Below the pieces are notes generated by a model that searched no databases, had not been told where the DNA came from, and saw only the letters and a program-made list of their open reading frames with translations. A stretch of DNA of 36,504 nt from Actinomycetota bacterium (GTDB lineage: Bacteria; Actinomycetota; Thermoleophilia; RBG-16-64-13), in assembly GCA_023483915.1 (NCBI GenBank), contig JAMDEO010000124.1, positions 1-36,504 of the forward strand, in the 5' to 3' direction. Shown piece by piece: positions 14,122 to 22,220 of the stretch. A program made the position numbers and the translations under genes. Numbering within the stretch: position 1 is the first letter of the stretch; every line of letters starts with the position of its first letter.

Positions 14122-15366
14122 ATGGTGGGCATGCGGGCTGGCGACGTCTTCGAAGAGGCATTCCGGTCTATCTCAACCAACAAGGCCCGTTCGGGGCTGA
14201 CGATGCTCGGCATCGTGATCGGTATTGCGTCCGTCATCGCTCTGGTGGCTCTGGGGCAAGGCAGCACCTCGTCCATAACATCTCGCATCGAGTCGATGGG
14301 ATCCAATCTTCTCACCGTGCGGCCGGGCTTCAGCCGCAATGCGGGGATCGTGAGGATAAGCCGTGGCGCCGGTCAGACTCTTACGCCCAAAGACGCCGAG
14401 GCAATAACGCAGCTAGGGTCGGAAATCGCGGCGATTTCCCCAGAGCTCGAGGGCCGATACCAGGTGGTCGCGGACGCCGGCAATGTGAACACCCAGGTCC
14501 TTTCGATCCTTCCGGCGTACGCTCCAGTTCACAACATTCAGATGGCCGAGGGGTCGTTCGTCGACGATCAGCAGGCCACCGCGGTCTCTCGCGTGGCCGT
14601 CCTCGGCTCCACAGCAGCAACCGATTTGTTTGGAGATCCAGCCGCGGGTGGGGTGGATCCGATTGGACAGACCATCCGGATCAAGAACCAGAAGTTCACC
14701 GTGATCGGGGTTGCGCAGAGCAAGGGAGGGAACGGCTTCAACAGCCCCGACGAAGCAATATACGTACCTCTCGCCACCGGCCAGAGACTTCTCGCCGGCC
14801 AGACCAAGTACGTTTCGGCTATCTCGGTTCAAGCTGCCAGCCAGAAAGTCATGACCCAAGCTCAGAACGACATCACCGACCTACTGCTGCAGCAACACAG
14901 GATCAGTGATCCCAACCAGGCCGACTTCACGGTGATCAACCAAGCCGACCTCGTCCAAACTGTGTCCTCGGTGTCGCGAACCCTCACCTTGCTTCTTGCG
15001 GCTGTTGCTGGGATCTCTCTCATCGTGGGCGGCATCGGCATCATGAACATGATGCTGACCACGGTCACCGAGCGGACGCGGGAGATCGGTCTGCGCAAGG
15101 CAGTGGGCGCCAAGCGCCTGGACATTAGCCTCCAGTTTCTCATTGAAGCTGTGGTGCTCACCTTCACAGGTGGCATCGTCGGCATTCTCCTCGGGTGGCT
15201 CACGGCCACCATGATCGCCCGTTTTGGCAACATGACGTCGCAGGTGACAGTGGTCGCCGTCGCCCTCGCCTTCGGTGTCTCGGCGCTCATCGGCATTGTC
15301 TTTGGCTTCTATCCCGCCCGGCGCGCGTCCGGGCTGAATCCCATAGATGCACTCAGGCACGAATAG
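14122..15366 (+). CDS. MacB/FtsX-type ABC transporter permease
   Basis: 414 residues; ATG 14122 or 14131 are both possible starts, the second giving the usual short N-terminus. The order is an N-terminal helix (KARSGLTMLGIVIGIASVIALVALGQG), a periplasmic-type MacB_PCD domain of ~230 residues, then three helices with the family signature GGIGIMNMMLTTVTERTREIGLRKAVGAKRLDI, and a final helix ending in FYPARRASGLNPIDALRHE. Such permeases work as dimers with a LolD/MacB-type ATPase to move lipoproteins, peptides or drugs or to transmit force. No ATPase or MacA-like gene adjoins it, so the partner must be elsewhere. It is followed after 11 bp by a membrane-anchored protein, very likely in the same operon. 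Confidence 0.9.
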   Translation: MVGMRAGDVFEEAFRSISTNKARSGLTMLGIVIGIASVIALVALGQGSTSSITSRIESMGSNLLTVRPGFSRNAGIVRISRGAGQTLTPKDAEAITQLGSEIAAISPELEGRYQVVADAGNVNTQVLSILPAYAPVHNIQMAEGSFVDDQQATAVSRVAVLGSTAATDLFGDPAAGGVDPIGQTIRIKNQKFTVIGVAQSKGGNGFNSPDEAIYVPLATGQRLLAGQTKYVSAISVQAASQKVMTQAQNDITDLLLQQHRISDPNQADFTVINQADLVQTVSSVSRTLTLLLAAVAGISLIVGGIGIMNMMLTTVTERTREIGLRKAVGAKRLDISLQFLIEAVVLTFTGGIVGILLGWLTATMIARFGNMTSQVTVVAVALAFGVSALIGIVFGFYPARRASGLNPIDALRHE

Positions 15367-15377
15367 GAGGACTGTAG

Positions 15378-15944
15378 ATGAAGCGTGGATTGGCGATCGG
15401 CATCATTGTTGCCGTAGCGGTAGTCGTGGGGATTGGGGCCTTCTTCGGGGGCAAGGCTTTGGGGGGTGGCAAGCCGACGCCACAAGAGGCCATGGACGTC
15501 CTTCAGAACCTGACTGAAGAACAGCGGGCTCAGCTTTTCCAGAGTGGTGCCGCTAACGGAAATGGCGGGCTTTTCATCGGCGGGAACCGCCAAAATGGCG
15601 GCAACGGCACAACAGGTTCCGGCGGACTTACGGCCGGCACGATCGTGTCCAACGATGGATCCAGCCTTACCGTCAAACTGGCGGACGGGGGGACGAAGCT
15701 CGTCCTGTACTCTCCTTCAACCGAGATCGCGGTATCGAAATCCGGCTCCGCCTCCGACCTAACGGTTGGTCAAGAGGTAGCAGTCACCGGCACTTCCAAC
15801 TCTGACGGCAGCGTCACTGCCACTCGCATCCAGGTTGGTGCGCAACTGCGTGTTCAGCGCGCTCCGAGCAGCCAGGGAACGGCGTCGACCGGTCAGAGCA
15901 CGGCCCCGGGCAGCCAGAGCACGGCTACAACTGCCGCGCCGTGA
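15378..15944 (+). CDS. Membrane-anchored protein with DUF5666-like beta domain
   Basis: 188 residues with AGGAGG before ATG 15378. An N-terminal helix (LAIGIIVAVAVVVGIGAFFGG) anchors it outside the membrane. A short helix (PTPQEAMDVLQNLTEEQRAQLF), a Gly/Asn-rich linker, and one small beta domain (GLTAGTIVSNDGSSLTVKLADGGTKLVLYSPSTEIAVSK, trimmed here to its pattern) follow; the domain ends at VTATRIQVG and resembles DUF5666. The tail is rich in Ser, Thr, Gln and Ala. It lies 11 bp after the ABC permease and may act as its accessory periplasmic partner, a role often filled by MacA-like proteins, though it shows no MacA homology. Its stop abuts the stop of the convergent exporter gene. Confidence 0.75.
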   Translation: MKRGLAIGIIVAVAVVVGIGAFFGGKALGGGKPTPQEAMDVLQNLTEEQRAQLFQSGAANGNGGLFIGGNRQNGGNGTTGSGGLTAGTIVSNDGSSLTVKLADGGTKLVLYSPSTEIAVSKSGSASDLTVGQEVAVTGTSNSDGSVTATRIQVGAQLRVQRAPSSQGTASTGQSTAPGSQSTATTAAP

Positions 15945-17495
15945 TCACTCCACGCTCAAGCGCTCCAGGGTAAATGTAGCGAAGGCGACAATGCCGGAGG
16001 CGATGATGACGCAGCCCGCCACGAGCAAGGAGAAGCTCACGCCGCTGTGCACGGCGTCGTAGGCCGCACTTATGACCTTGGTGACGACATCGCCATACTG
16101 AGCCTGAGCCGCCGAGGCCCCTGCTGGCGCCTGGCCGGTCAGTACAGCCGTGATGATGACGTCGCGGAACTCCTCCGGCACTCCTAGCTCGATAAGCCTC
16201 CGCGTGAGGAAGTTGATCAGCTCCGTGTTGAAAAGGGAGCCAAGGGCGGCGACTCCCACCACCGTCCCGACCTCGCGACTGGTAGTGGTCGCGGATGCCG
16301 CCATCCCGGAGTGCTTGGCAGGCAGGATGGTGAGGGCCACCGACGTGATCGGCACTACCGCGATGCCGAAGCCGATGCCTGCCAGGGTGAGGGACAGGAC
16401 CAAGGGCACGTAATGAGCCGAGCCGCGAAGGGCCAGATCCGTGAAGAGAACGCCTGCTCCGGCTGTTATGCAACCCACCGCGACGGGTAGCCGCGGCCCG
16501 ACCCGGGCCACCCACCTGCCCGCCAGAGAGGAGGCGATGATCATGGCGATGGCCATGGGCACAAACAATGATGCCGTGCGATAGGCCGTGTATCCCAGTA
16601 CGACCTGCAGGTAAAGAGCCGTCAGGAAGAAAATCGAAAAGACTCCGAAATACGTGGCGAAGGCAACAAAGAGCGAACCGGAGAACGGCGCTTTGTGGAA
16701 GTAACTCACGTCTAGCATTGGGGCCTTCACGCGGGTCTCAACGAAGCCGAACAAGGCGGCCGCCGCCACGCCTATGGCGAAAAGGGCGATGACATGAGGA
16801 GCCCCGTATCCCGATGTCTCCCCGATGATGATCGCAAAGACGATAGTGCCCAGCGCGATCGGGCCGAGGACGAAACCCGCGAAGTCGAAGCGTGCGGTCG
16901 TCTCGGGATCGGAGCTCTCCGGCACAGCGGCTGCAGCGCCAACGAAGGCGAGTGCGCCGAAGGCCACATTGAACCAGAAGATAGCCCGCCATCCACCCGC
17001 GCCGACGAGAAGCCCGCCGATGACAGGACCCATGGCGAGCGCAAGCCCTGCGATGGCGGCCCAAAGTCCGAGAGCTCGGGCGCGGTCGCCTTTGTCGGGA
17101 TAGAGATGGCGCAGTATCGAGAGCGTCCCCGGCTCACAGGCCGCGGCGCCGATGCCCATGATGCCGCGAGCGGCCCAGACCGACTCCGTGTTTGGGGCAA
17201 GAGCGCCGAAGATGGACCCTACTACGAAGACCGCAACTCCGGCCAGCATCACCTTGCGCCGGCCGTAACGGTCTCCCAAGGTTCCGAAGGCAAGCATGAG
17301 GGCCGCGAATAGCAGGGCATAGCCATTGACGATCCACTGGAGCTGGCTGACCGTGGTGTGCAAGGTGAGCTGGAGGTCCTCCAGCGCGACGCTCATGATG
17401 GTCGTGTCGAGGAATGTCAGGAACAGGATCGCGCTGAGCGTAAGTAGCGCCCGACGCGACCCCAATCGCGCAAAGATCACATCGCCGACGCTCAT
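15945..17495 (-). CDS. DHA2-family (EmrB/QacA-type) MFS exporter
   Basis: 516 residues and about 14 predicted membrane helices. Diagnostic motifs: FLDTTIMSVALEDLQ (motif D1) in helix 1, GTLGDRYGRRKVML (motif A) between helices 2 and 3, and GLALAMGPVIGGLLVGAGGWRAIFWFNV (motif C) in helix 5. Motif C marks proton-driven drug/H+ antiporters. It should export hydrophobic compounds across the cytoplasmic membrane; substrate is unknown. It lies 44 bp downstream of the MTB12-like lipoprotein gene on the same strand and could be co-transcribed with it. The start is ATG 17495. Its stop abuts that of the facing gene with no room for separate terminators. Confidence 0.92.
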   Translation of the reverse strand: MSVGDVIFARLGSRRALLTLSAILFLTFLDTTIMSVALEDLQLTLHTTVSQLQWIVNGYALLFAALMLAFGTLGDRYGRRKVMLAGVAVFVVGSIFGALAPNTESVWAARGIMGIGAAACEPGTLSILRHLYPDKGDRARALGLWAAIAGLALAMGPVIGGLLVGAGGWRAIFWFNVAFGALAFVGAAAAVPESSDPETTARFDFAGFVLGPIALGTIVFAIIIGETSGYGAPHVIALFAIGVAAAALFGFVETRVKAPMLDVSYFHKAPFSGSLFVAFATYFGVFSIFFLTALYLQVVLGYTAYRTASLFVPMAIAMIIASSLAGRWVARVGPRLPVAVGCITAGAGVLFTDLALRGSAHYVPLVLSLTLAGIGFGIAVVPITSVALTILPAKHSGMAASATTTSREVGTVVGVAALGSLFNTELINFLTRRLIELGVPEEFRDVIITAVLTGQAPAGASAAQAQYGDVVTKVISAAYDAVHSGVSFSLLVAGCVIIASGIVAFATFTLERLSVE

Positions 17496-17539
17496 AGGCT
17501 ATCCCCAGTTCGCCTGGTTCGCTCTGGTTACGGTGCCGG

Positions 17540-18058
17540 CTACTGGGTGGTCGTCGGAGTTGTGGCTCCTTGTAAGGCGAGAAGCGCTTGGAAGGTGGCG
17601 GCGCTTACCTTCCAGGTCCCGTCCTGGAGTACGGCCTGCCCCTTCTGATTCTGAAGTGCGGGGGTTCCACCCACGAGCAAGGTGAAGGTGACATCCGCTG
17701 TGGTCGACGAGGTGATCTGCACGTCGGTGACCTTGCAGGTGGCGGCTTGGGCCAGCGGTGATGCCGCCTGGGCTTCCAGCTCCTTGGTGTACTGTGATCC
17801 GTTCTCCAAGAGGTCGGCCTTGCCGGCCACAGGCTGCGATCCATCGAAGAATTTCTCGAAGTTCGCGGCGATCGTGGCGGCGTCACCGGTGAAGGTGACG
17901 GGTGTGGAGGACCCCGTTCCGGCGGTGGTCGTGGTGGCGGGCGCGGCTGTGGTTGTCGTTTCTTCGGATCCCCCGCACCCGGCGAGCACGAGCGCGAGAA
18001 TCACAACGAATAGTCCGATAAGAACGCCCCGCACGCGACTACTCTTCACGATCCACAT
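17540..18058 (-). CDS. MTB12-like lipoprotein
   Basis: 172 residues from ATG 18058, nine bases after AGGAGG. A signal sequence ends in the lipobox LAGC, so it should be lipid-anchored at the outer face of the membrane. A Thr/Ala-rich linker follows (EETTTTAAPATTTTAG). The C-terminal ~110 residues resemble the mycobacterial low-molecular-weight antigen MTB12 domain (FEKFFDGSQPVAGKADLLENGSQY, then GGTPALQNQKGQAVLQDGTWKVS), an NTF2-like fold of unknown function. The last residues are again Thr-rich. This family is largely actinobacterial, one of the better taxonomic hints in the window. It precedes the DHA2 exporter by 44 bp. Confidence 0.8.
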   Translation of the reverse strand: MWIVKSSRVRGVLIGLFVVILALVLAGCGGSEETTTTAAPATTTTAGTGSSTPVTFTGDAATIAANFEKFFDGSQPVAGKADLLENGSQYTKELEAQAASPLAQAATCKVTDVQITSSTTADVTFTLLVGGTPALQNQKGQAVLQDGTWKVSAATFQALLALQGATTPTTTQ

Positions 18059-18256
18059 TCCGCATCTTCCTCCTGTTGAAGACCTGCACTCTCAGCACCG
18101 GTCAGGACGACCACGAAACGAAGGGGTCGATTCACAATATCAGCAATGCCGGGCGCGGAGCAACAGCGTCGGCCGGCCGCCGGTCCGGGGGAAGTTGGTG
18201 CCCACACCCCGACAGTGGTGGTCGCCGAGGCGGTGTGATGGTATGGTCCCTCCGAA

Positions 18257-19378
18257 ATGACGGTCAATGATGCATACAGGGTCCTCGCTCTGGGGCGAGA
18301 CGCCACTCCCGAGCAGGTGAAGGCCGCCTATCGGCGCATGGTGGCAGGCGCACACCCGGACCGAGGTGGTGAAGCGGCCGAATTCATCAGGATACGCGCG
18401 GCTTATGAGATTCTCTCCGCCTTTCTGAGACAAGGCGAGCCCGAAGATGACATCGCCATCCCTGAGGATCTTCGTGAAGTGGTCGACGCGATCGTCCGCG
18501 ACTTCCGGGAGCATCAGGGCTGGGCCGAGGCGGAAACCATCCGGCAAATGAGGGCGTTCGAAGCATCGATGTCCAGTTATGCCCGCTCGGCTTCGAGAGC
18601 TGAACTCCGGCAATTCAGCGGCACCTTCCGCACGAGTTGGAATGCAACAATTGGTGCTTTATTTGAAAAATGCAACGATAGGTGCGATGAGATCCTACAG
18701 GGATACGAGACGTGGTACGCGAAAGCTACCCAAGCTGTTTTCGACGACATGTATCACAAGGAATTGCTTCGCTTCCCGTTGCGCCGCCGTTTCTGGGAGA
18801 TATTCGTGGTGATCGCGGCAGTTGCCGGGGCGATCACGGTAGTCGTGGGGTGGACCGGTTCGGTTGACCGTTGGGTCTCCGCAGGCATCATGGTTGCAGC
18901 GTTGGGGCTCTCTTTCCTCGGGTATCGATGGTGGTGCCGGAGGCGGCGGCGGGTGAGGGAGGCGGTGGAGCCGCTTAGCGTCGCGCCCTTCGAGCTGCGG
19001 GAGGGCGCTCGTTTCCGCACGGAAAGCACCATGCGCAGAGGGCGGAGGACTACGGCTGCCATGGGGGTAGCTGGCCTCTTTCTCGGGAATGCAGCTTCCG
19101 GAGGTCTCACCCTCCCGGTCGTCGGAGCGGTGGCCGGATTGGCATTTGGAGGGGTTTTCGACCGCTTGTTCAACCCCACGGGCAGGATGCGACAGGGAAT
19201 GCAGCAAGACCTCGCCCGGTTCATGGTGATGGCGCAACCCCAAGTCGCCCGGTACGTCCTCGAGGTCCACCAGCAACTTCTCGACGACGTTCGTGGACAG
19301 ATCGTGGCCAATTACCGAGATCGGGTAAGGAGCACTGTGAAGCTACTGACCGCGGGGGCCTCGACTAGCCGCTTGTGA
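18257..19378 (+). CDS. Membrane J-domain protein
   Basis: 373 residues. Residues ~4-60 form a J domain with the essential HPD (VAGAHPDRGGEA), which stimulates DnaK ATPase. A helical middle follows (residues ~75-170), then two hydrophobic segments (FVVIAAVAGAITVVVGW and SAGIMVAALGLSFLGYRWW), a basic stretch (CRRRRRVREA), and a Gly-rich hydrophobic region (AAMGVAGLFLGNAASGGLTLPVVGAVAGLAFGGVF). A C-terminal amphipathic helix ends it. There is no Zn finger or DnaJ C-domain, so it is a specialised co-chaperone that would bring DnaK to the membrane. The start has no ribosome-binding site; TATGGT lies 9 nt upstream, so a near-leaderless message is possible. The 3' end overlaps the next convergent gene by 14 bp. 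Confidence 0.85.
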   Translation: MTVNDAYRVLALGRDATPEQVKAAYRRMVAGAHPDRGGEAAEFIRIRAAYEILSAFLRQGEPEDDIAIPEDLREVVDAIVRDFREHQGWAEAETIRQMRAFEASMSSYARSASRAELRQFSGTFRTSWNATIGALFEKCNDRCDEILQGYETWYAKATQAVFDDMYHKELLRFPLRRRFWEIFVVIAAVAGAITVVVGWTGSVDRWVSAGIMVAALGLSFLGYRWWCRRRRRVREAVEPLSVAPFELREGARFRTESTMRRGRRTTAAMGVAGLFLGNAASGGLTLPVVGAVAGLAFGGVFDRLFNPTGRMRQGMQQDLARFMVMAQPQVARYVLEVHQQLLDDVRGQIVANYRDRVRSTVKLLTAGASTSRL

Positions 19379-20117
19379 CCTCCGCTGAAGGCGTGTCCTG
19401 GAATGGATGGATACGCGCCACTAGAGAGAACAGATAGGGGTAGTTCTCTTTCAGGTGTCCGACATACAGCACCCATTCTGCCAAGAGGCGAGTGAAAGCA
19501 CGGCGGATATCGTTTTCGAGGTGGGCCTGGTCGGCAGGCCGCAGATCCTTGAGAGATGTCCGGGCTTCCAACTCTTCCTCCAGATGCAGCACAGCCCAGA
19601 GAAGGTCGGTGAAGCGATCGTGTTCCATGAGATTGGGGTTCTCGAGCAACCGGAGTATGAACTGGCGGTGATCCACAAGGTGGGTTCGCAGGACGGTAAG
19701 GTCTACGGGGCCAAGATCGACGGCACAAGTGAGGTCATGCGCGAACCGCGAAGCTCGCGAGAAATCCTCTTTGTTCCAAGAAGCCTCCAGGTGTAGCCGC
19801 TGCCGGATCTCTCCGGAGGCGGCCAAAGCGGGCAGGAGCTCGGCCAGAAGGGGTGTCCCCAGCTCGCTGAAGAAGGCCCCAATGACCATGTTGAGCTTGT
19901 GAGCCAAGGCGCGCTTCTCGCGCAAGGTGATGATCCGCTCGATAAAGAGGCCCACGATCAGGACTTCCAGCGGCAGGAAGGCGATGTCCCCTACCAGGTA
20001 GAGGAAGATATGGTGGCTGTCTCGGAATATCGCGTAGTGAATTGCGTAGACGGCTGCGGATGCTGCGACCAGGCTTGCAGCCAGGATGGCCAGCCAACTG
20101 CGGTTCTGCCGGGCCAC
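19365..20117 (-). CDS. Two-TM membrane protein of unknown function
   Basis: 250 residues from a GTG start preceded by AAGG. Two N-terminal hydrophobic helices (WLAILAASLVAASAAVYAIHYAIF and FLYLVGDIAFLPLEVLIVGLFIERII) are followed by about 180 mostly helical cytoplasmic residues, with patches such as HKLNMVIGAFFSELGTPLL, LRTHLVDHRQFILRLLENPNLMEHDRFTDLLWAVLHLEEEL and LLAEWVLYVGHLKENYPYLF. I recognise it as a recurring uncharacterised bacterial type but cannot give a function. It lies 29 bp after the universal stress protein gene on the same strand, so they are probably one transcript, suggesting a link to stress or energy limitation. Confidence 0.75.
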   Translation of the reverse strand: MARQNRSWLAILAASLVAASAAVYAIHYAIFRDSHHIFLYLVGDIAFLPLEVLIVGLFIERIITLREKRALAHKLNMVIGAFFSELGTPLLAELLPALAASGEIRQRLHLEASWNKEDFSRASRFAHDLTCAVDLGPVDLTVLRTHLVDHRQFILRLLENPNLMEHDRFTDLLWAVLHLEEELEARTSLKDLRPADQAHLENDIRRAFTRLLAEWVLYVGHLKENYPYLFSLVARIHPFQDTPSAEVTSG

Positions 20118-20146
20118 CGGTTACCTTGCCGCGGCAGATTGCCTGC

Positions 20147-20545
20147 TCAACGGACTACCAGCACCGGCACTTTTGCGAACCGCATCACCCGTTCCGCCGT
20201 CGATCCGACAAGAAGGTTGGCAAAAGTGCCGCGGCCTCGGCAGCCCAGAACAACTAGGTCGGCTGCATTCGCCTCGGCAGCGTTGAGTATCCCTTCGGCG
20301 GGCAACTCGTCGGGAATGGAAACCTGGCATGCGACGCCATGTTTGCCGAACATCTCCACTACCGGATTGACCATGCGCCGCACCTCGCTGGGCTTGGTGG
20401 CCATCGGCATATGGCCGATGGCGTGGCATACCACGACCCCTGCCCCGTATTTCGAGGCCAGGTCGGCTACCAGAGTGGCCGCCTTCTCAGAGTCCTCCGA
20501 ACCGTCATAGCCGAGCAGGATCTTACGGATGACCACGCCGCCCAT
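20147..20545 (-). CDS. Universal stress protein (UspA family)
   Basis: 132 residues from ATG 20545, preceded by GGAGGAG. The fold is read from the first strand and loop (ILLGYDGSEDSEKA) and the C-terminal ATP-binding signature GCRGRGTFANLLVGSTAERVM, which fits G-x2-G-x9-G-[ST]. It is therefore probably an ATP-binding member. Such proteins are cytoplasmic dimers induced under growth arrest or stress. The gene leads a likely two-gene operon with the two-TM protein and diverges from queF across only 63 bp. Confidence 0.92.
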   Translation of the reverse strand: MGGVVIRKILLGYDGSEDSEKAATLVADLASKYGAGVVVCHAIGHMPMATKPSEVRRMVNPVVEMFGKHGVACQVSIPDELPAEGILNAAEANAADLVVLGCRGRGTFANLLVGSTAERVMRFAKVPVLVVR

Positions 20546-20595
20546 TCGTCTCCTCCAATCACGGCAACCGGAGCATGGCTACTATAGCAGCAAGG

Positions 20596-20611
20596 TATAC
20601 TTGCCCGCATG
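20596..20611 (+). promoter_or_regulatory. -10 element placing queF as leaderless
   Basis: TATACT at 20596-20601 is a near-perfect -10 hexamer ending 7 bases before the queF ATG at 20609, so transcription would begin at or next to the A of ATG. No ribosome-binding site exists before the ATG. No good -35 hexamer is seen. The 63-bp divergent spacer is too crowded for a preQ1 riboswitch and I see none. Confidence 0.5.
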
Positions 20612-21028
20612 GAGGAAAGTCGTAACAAAACCCCTGCAGAAGACCGCTATGGCACCGTCGCCATCCGCGAAAACAAGTTGGAGAGGTGGCCTAACCCCAC
20701 ACCCGCAAGGCCCTACCTGATCTCCTTTGACGTCCCGGAATTCACTTGCCTGTGTCCTCGATCGGGTTTCCCTGATTTTGCCCTGATAAAGATCAGGTAC
20801 CAACCCGGCGACTGGATCGTCGAGCTCAAATCCCTGAAGCTGTACATCAACGGTTATAGAGATCGTTTCATCTCTCATGAGGCTGCTGCCAATCAGATCC
20901 TCGACGATCTGGTTTCGTTGCTCCGGCCTCGCTGGATGAGAGTGACCGCGGACTTCACCGTGCGTGGCAATATCAAGACCATGGTGACGGCGGAGCATGG
21001 CACTCGGGAGAGATCGTGCCAGCAATGA
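20609..21028 (+). CDS. queF: NADPH-dependent preQ0 reductase QueF
   Basis: 139 residues, the size of the single-domain QueF type. It reduces the nitrile of 7-cyano-7-deazaguanine (preQ0) to the amine preQ1 with NADPH, the last free-base step before tRNA modification. FTCLCPRSGFPDFALIKIRY holds the catalytic Cys and the conserved Asp (the CPxTGxPDFA motif, here CPRSGFPDFA). ELKSLKLY is the E-S-K-S-x-K-x-Y-type signature, and SHEAAANQILDDL carries the substrate-binding His-Glu pair. It is the first gene of a queF-queC-queD-queE operon and overlaps queC by 13 nt. The message may be leaderless. Identification is firm. Confidence 0.96.
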   Translation: MEESRNKTPAEDRYGTVAIRENKLERWPNPTPARPYLISFDVPEFTCLCPRSGFPDFALIKIRYQPGDWIVELKSLKLYINGYRDRFISHEAAANQILDDLVSLLRPRWMRVTADFTVRGNIKTMVTAEHGTRERSCQQ

Positions 21029-21684
21029 GCCACTGTCTTCTGTTGAGCGGGGGATTGGATTCCACCACCGTCGCGGCCTGGATCAGGGATCGCTATCCGG
21101 ACGAGCCTGTCAGCGCGTACACCTTCCTCTACGGGCAGAAGCATGCGGTGGAACTGCAGGCGGCGCGGGCTGTGGCCAAGGCCTTCGGCATGGAACACTT
21201 TGTCATCGATCTCCCCCCGATCCGCGGGTCTGCCCTCACGGACTCCGACCAACCGCTACCCGAACAAAGGGACCTCGCATCGCTCACCGGGGTGGCTCCA
21301 TCCTACGTGCCTGCCCGGAACCTGCTCTTCATCGCCCATATGGCGAGCATCCGGGATGCCGTTGGGCCGGGTAGGCTCTGGCTGGGCGTTCATCACGACG
21401 ACTACACCGGTTATCCAGACTGCAGGCCCCAGTTCATCGAGGCCGCCGATCAAGCAGTGCGGCTGGGGACTCGGTACAGTCTGTGCGTCGAGGCACCTTT
21501 CGTCGATTGGTCGAAAGCGGCAATCATCCGCTGGGGCCTGGACCATGCCGTGCCCTATGAGTTGACGCATTCCTGCTATCAGGGCCGGGTGCCGGCCTGC
21601 GGGGTGTGTGACACCTGCCAAGCGCGCCTGCAGGCCTTCGCCGCTGTGGGCGCGGTAGATCCTATCGCGTACGAGACGCGCTGA
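21016..21684 (+). CDS. queC: 7-cyano-7-deazaguanine synthase QueC
   Basis: 222 residues. It converts 7-carboxy-7-deazaguanine to preQ0 using ammonia and ATP. LLLSGGLDSTT is the PP-loop for ATP. VPARNLLFIAHMASI and GVHHDDYTGYPDCRPQFIEA are standard QueC segments. The C-terminal zinc site is CYQGRVPACGVCDTCQAR, with four Cys. Two starts are possible: GTG 21016, close behind GGGAG, and ATG 21025, which overlaps the queF stop as ATGA and sits nearer the usual SGGLDS start; both imply translational coupling to queF. queD follows 33 bp later. Confidence 0.96.
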   Translation: MPAMSHCLLLSGGLDSTTVAAWIRDRYPDEPVSAYTFLYGQKHAVELQAARAVAKAFGMEHFVIDLPPIRGSALTDSDQPLPEQRDLASLTGVAPSYVPARNLLFIAHMASIRDAVGPGRLWLGVHHDDYTGYPDCRPQFIEAADQAVRLGTRYSLCVEAPFVDWSKAAIIRWGLDHAVPYELTHSCYQGRVPACGVCDTCQARLQAFAAVGAVDPIAYETR

Positions 21685-21717
21685 GCGCCCGGGATTTGTG
21701 GGCGTGGCGACCATTCC

Positions 21718-22080
21718 ATGAAGACCGCCATCACAATCTCAGCCTCTTTCGCAGCCGCTCATCGCCTGCCGGATCACGAGGGCAAATGTTTCCGGCTGCA
21801 CGGACACACGTACGGCCTGGAGGTCACCGTGGAGGGCACCCCGCAAGAAACCGGTCCGGCAGCCGGGATGATCATGGACTTTGCCGATTTGCGCCGTCGT
21901 GTCGACGAGCTCATCGTGGGACAGTTGGACCATCAGATGCTGAATGAGGTCCTCGACTTTGTGCCCACCGTCGAGGCAGTGGCCGCTTGGGCTTTTGAAC
22001 GCCTGCGCGAAGCGGGAGTACCTGTGGTGAGGGTGCGGCTGTCCGAGGGGCCCAATTCTTGGGTTGACGTGAGCGCCTGA
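21718..22080 (+). CDS. queD: 6-carboxytetrahydropterin synthase QueD
   Basis: 120 residues, typical length. It converts dihydroneopterin triphosphate into 6-carboxy-5,6,7,8-tetrahydropterin, the first committed step toward preQ0. ASFAAAHRLPDHEGKCFRLHGHTYGLEV gives the three zinc-binding His and the catalytic Cys. MDFADLRRRVDELI, LDHQMLNEV and PTVEAVAAWAFERL are conserved QueD blocks, and VRLSEGPNSWVDV closes the protein with the pterin-binding Glu. It lies third in the que operon. GTP cyclohydrolase (FolE), which supplies its substrate, is not in the window. Confidence 0.95.
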   Translation: MKTAITISASFAAAHRLPDHEGKCFRLHGHTYGLEVTVEGTPQETGPAAGMIMDFADLRRRVDELIVGQLDHQMLNEVLDFVPTVEAVAAWAFERLREAGVPVVRVRLSEGPNSWVDVSA

Positions 22081-22125
22081 GGCTGTTGCCGGCCGGCCAA
22101 ACCGGGCCCTTGGCGTCGCCGTTGG

Positions 22126-22220
22126 GATGAGGCTTCACCCTCAAGATGATGCCTCTACCTCAGGATGATTCTTCCAAGTTACGATGAGGCTTCGACGTTA
22201 CGATGGGGCGATTCATGACG
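22126..22220 (+). repeat. 19-bp degenerate tandem repeat before queE
   Basis: Five consecutive 19-bp units each begin GATG: gatgaggcttcaccctcaa, gatgatgcctctacctcag, gatgattcttccaagttac, gatgaggcttcgacgttac, and a weaker gatggggcgattcatgacg. The third and fourth share the ending TTAC, and the first and fourth share GATGAGGCTTC. The last unit contains both candidate queE start codons. This could be an operator array, a translated leader or slippage product; nothing similar is seen elsewhere in the window. Confidence 0.7.

Noticed and set aside
20546-20608. preQ1 riboswitch before queF
   Set aside because: The gap is only 63 bp, the likely transcription start is at the ATG, and no preQ1-I-like hairpin plus A-rich tail is present.
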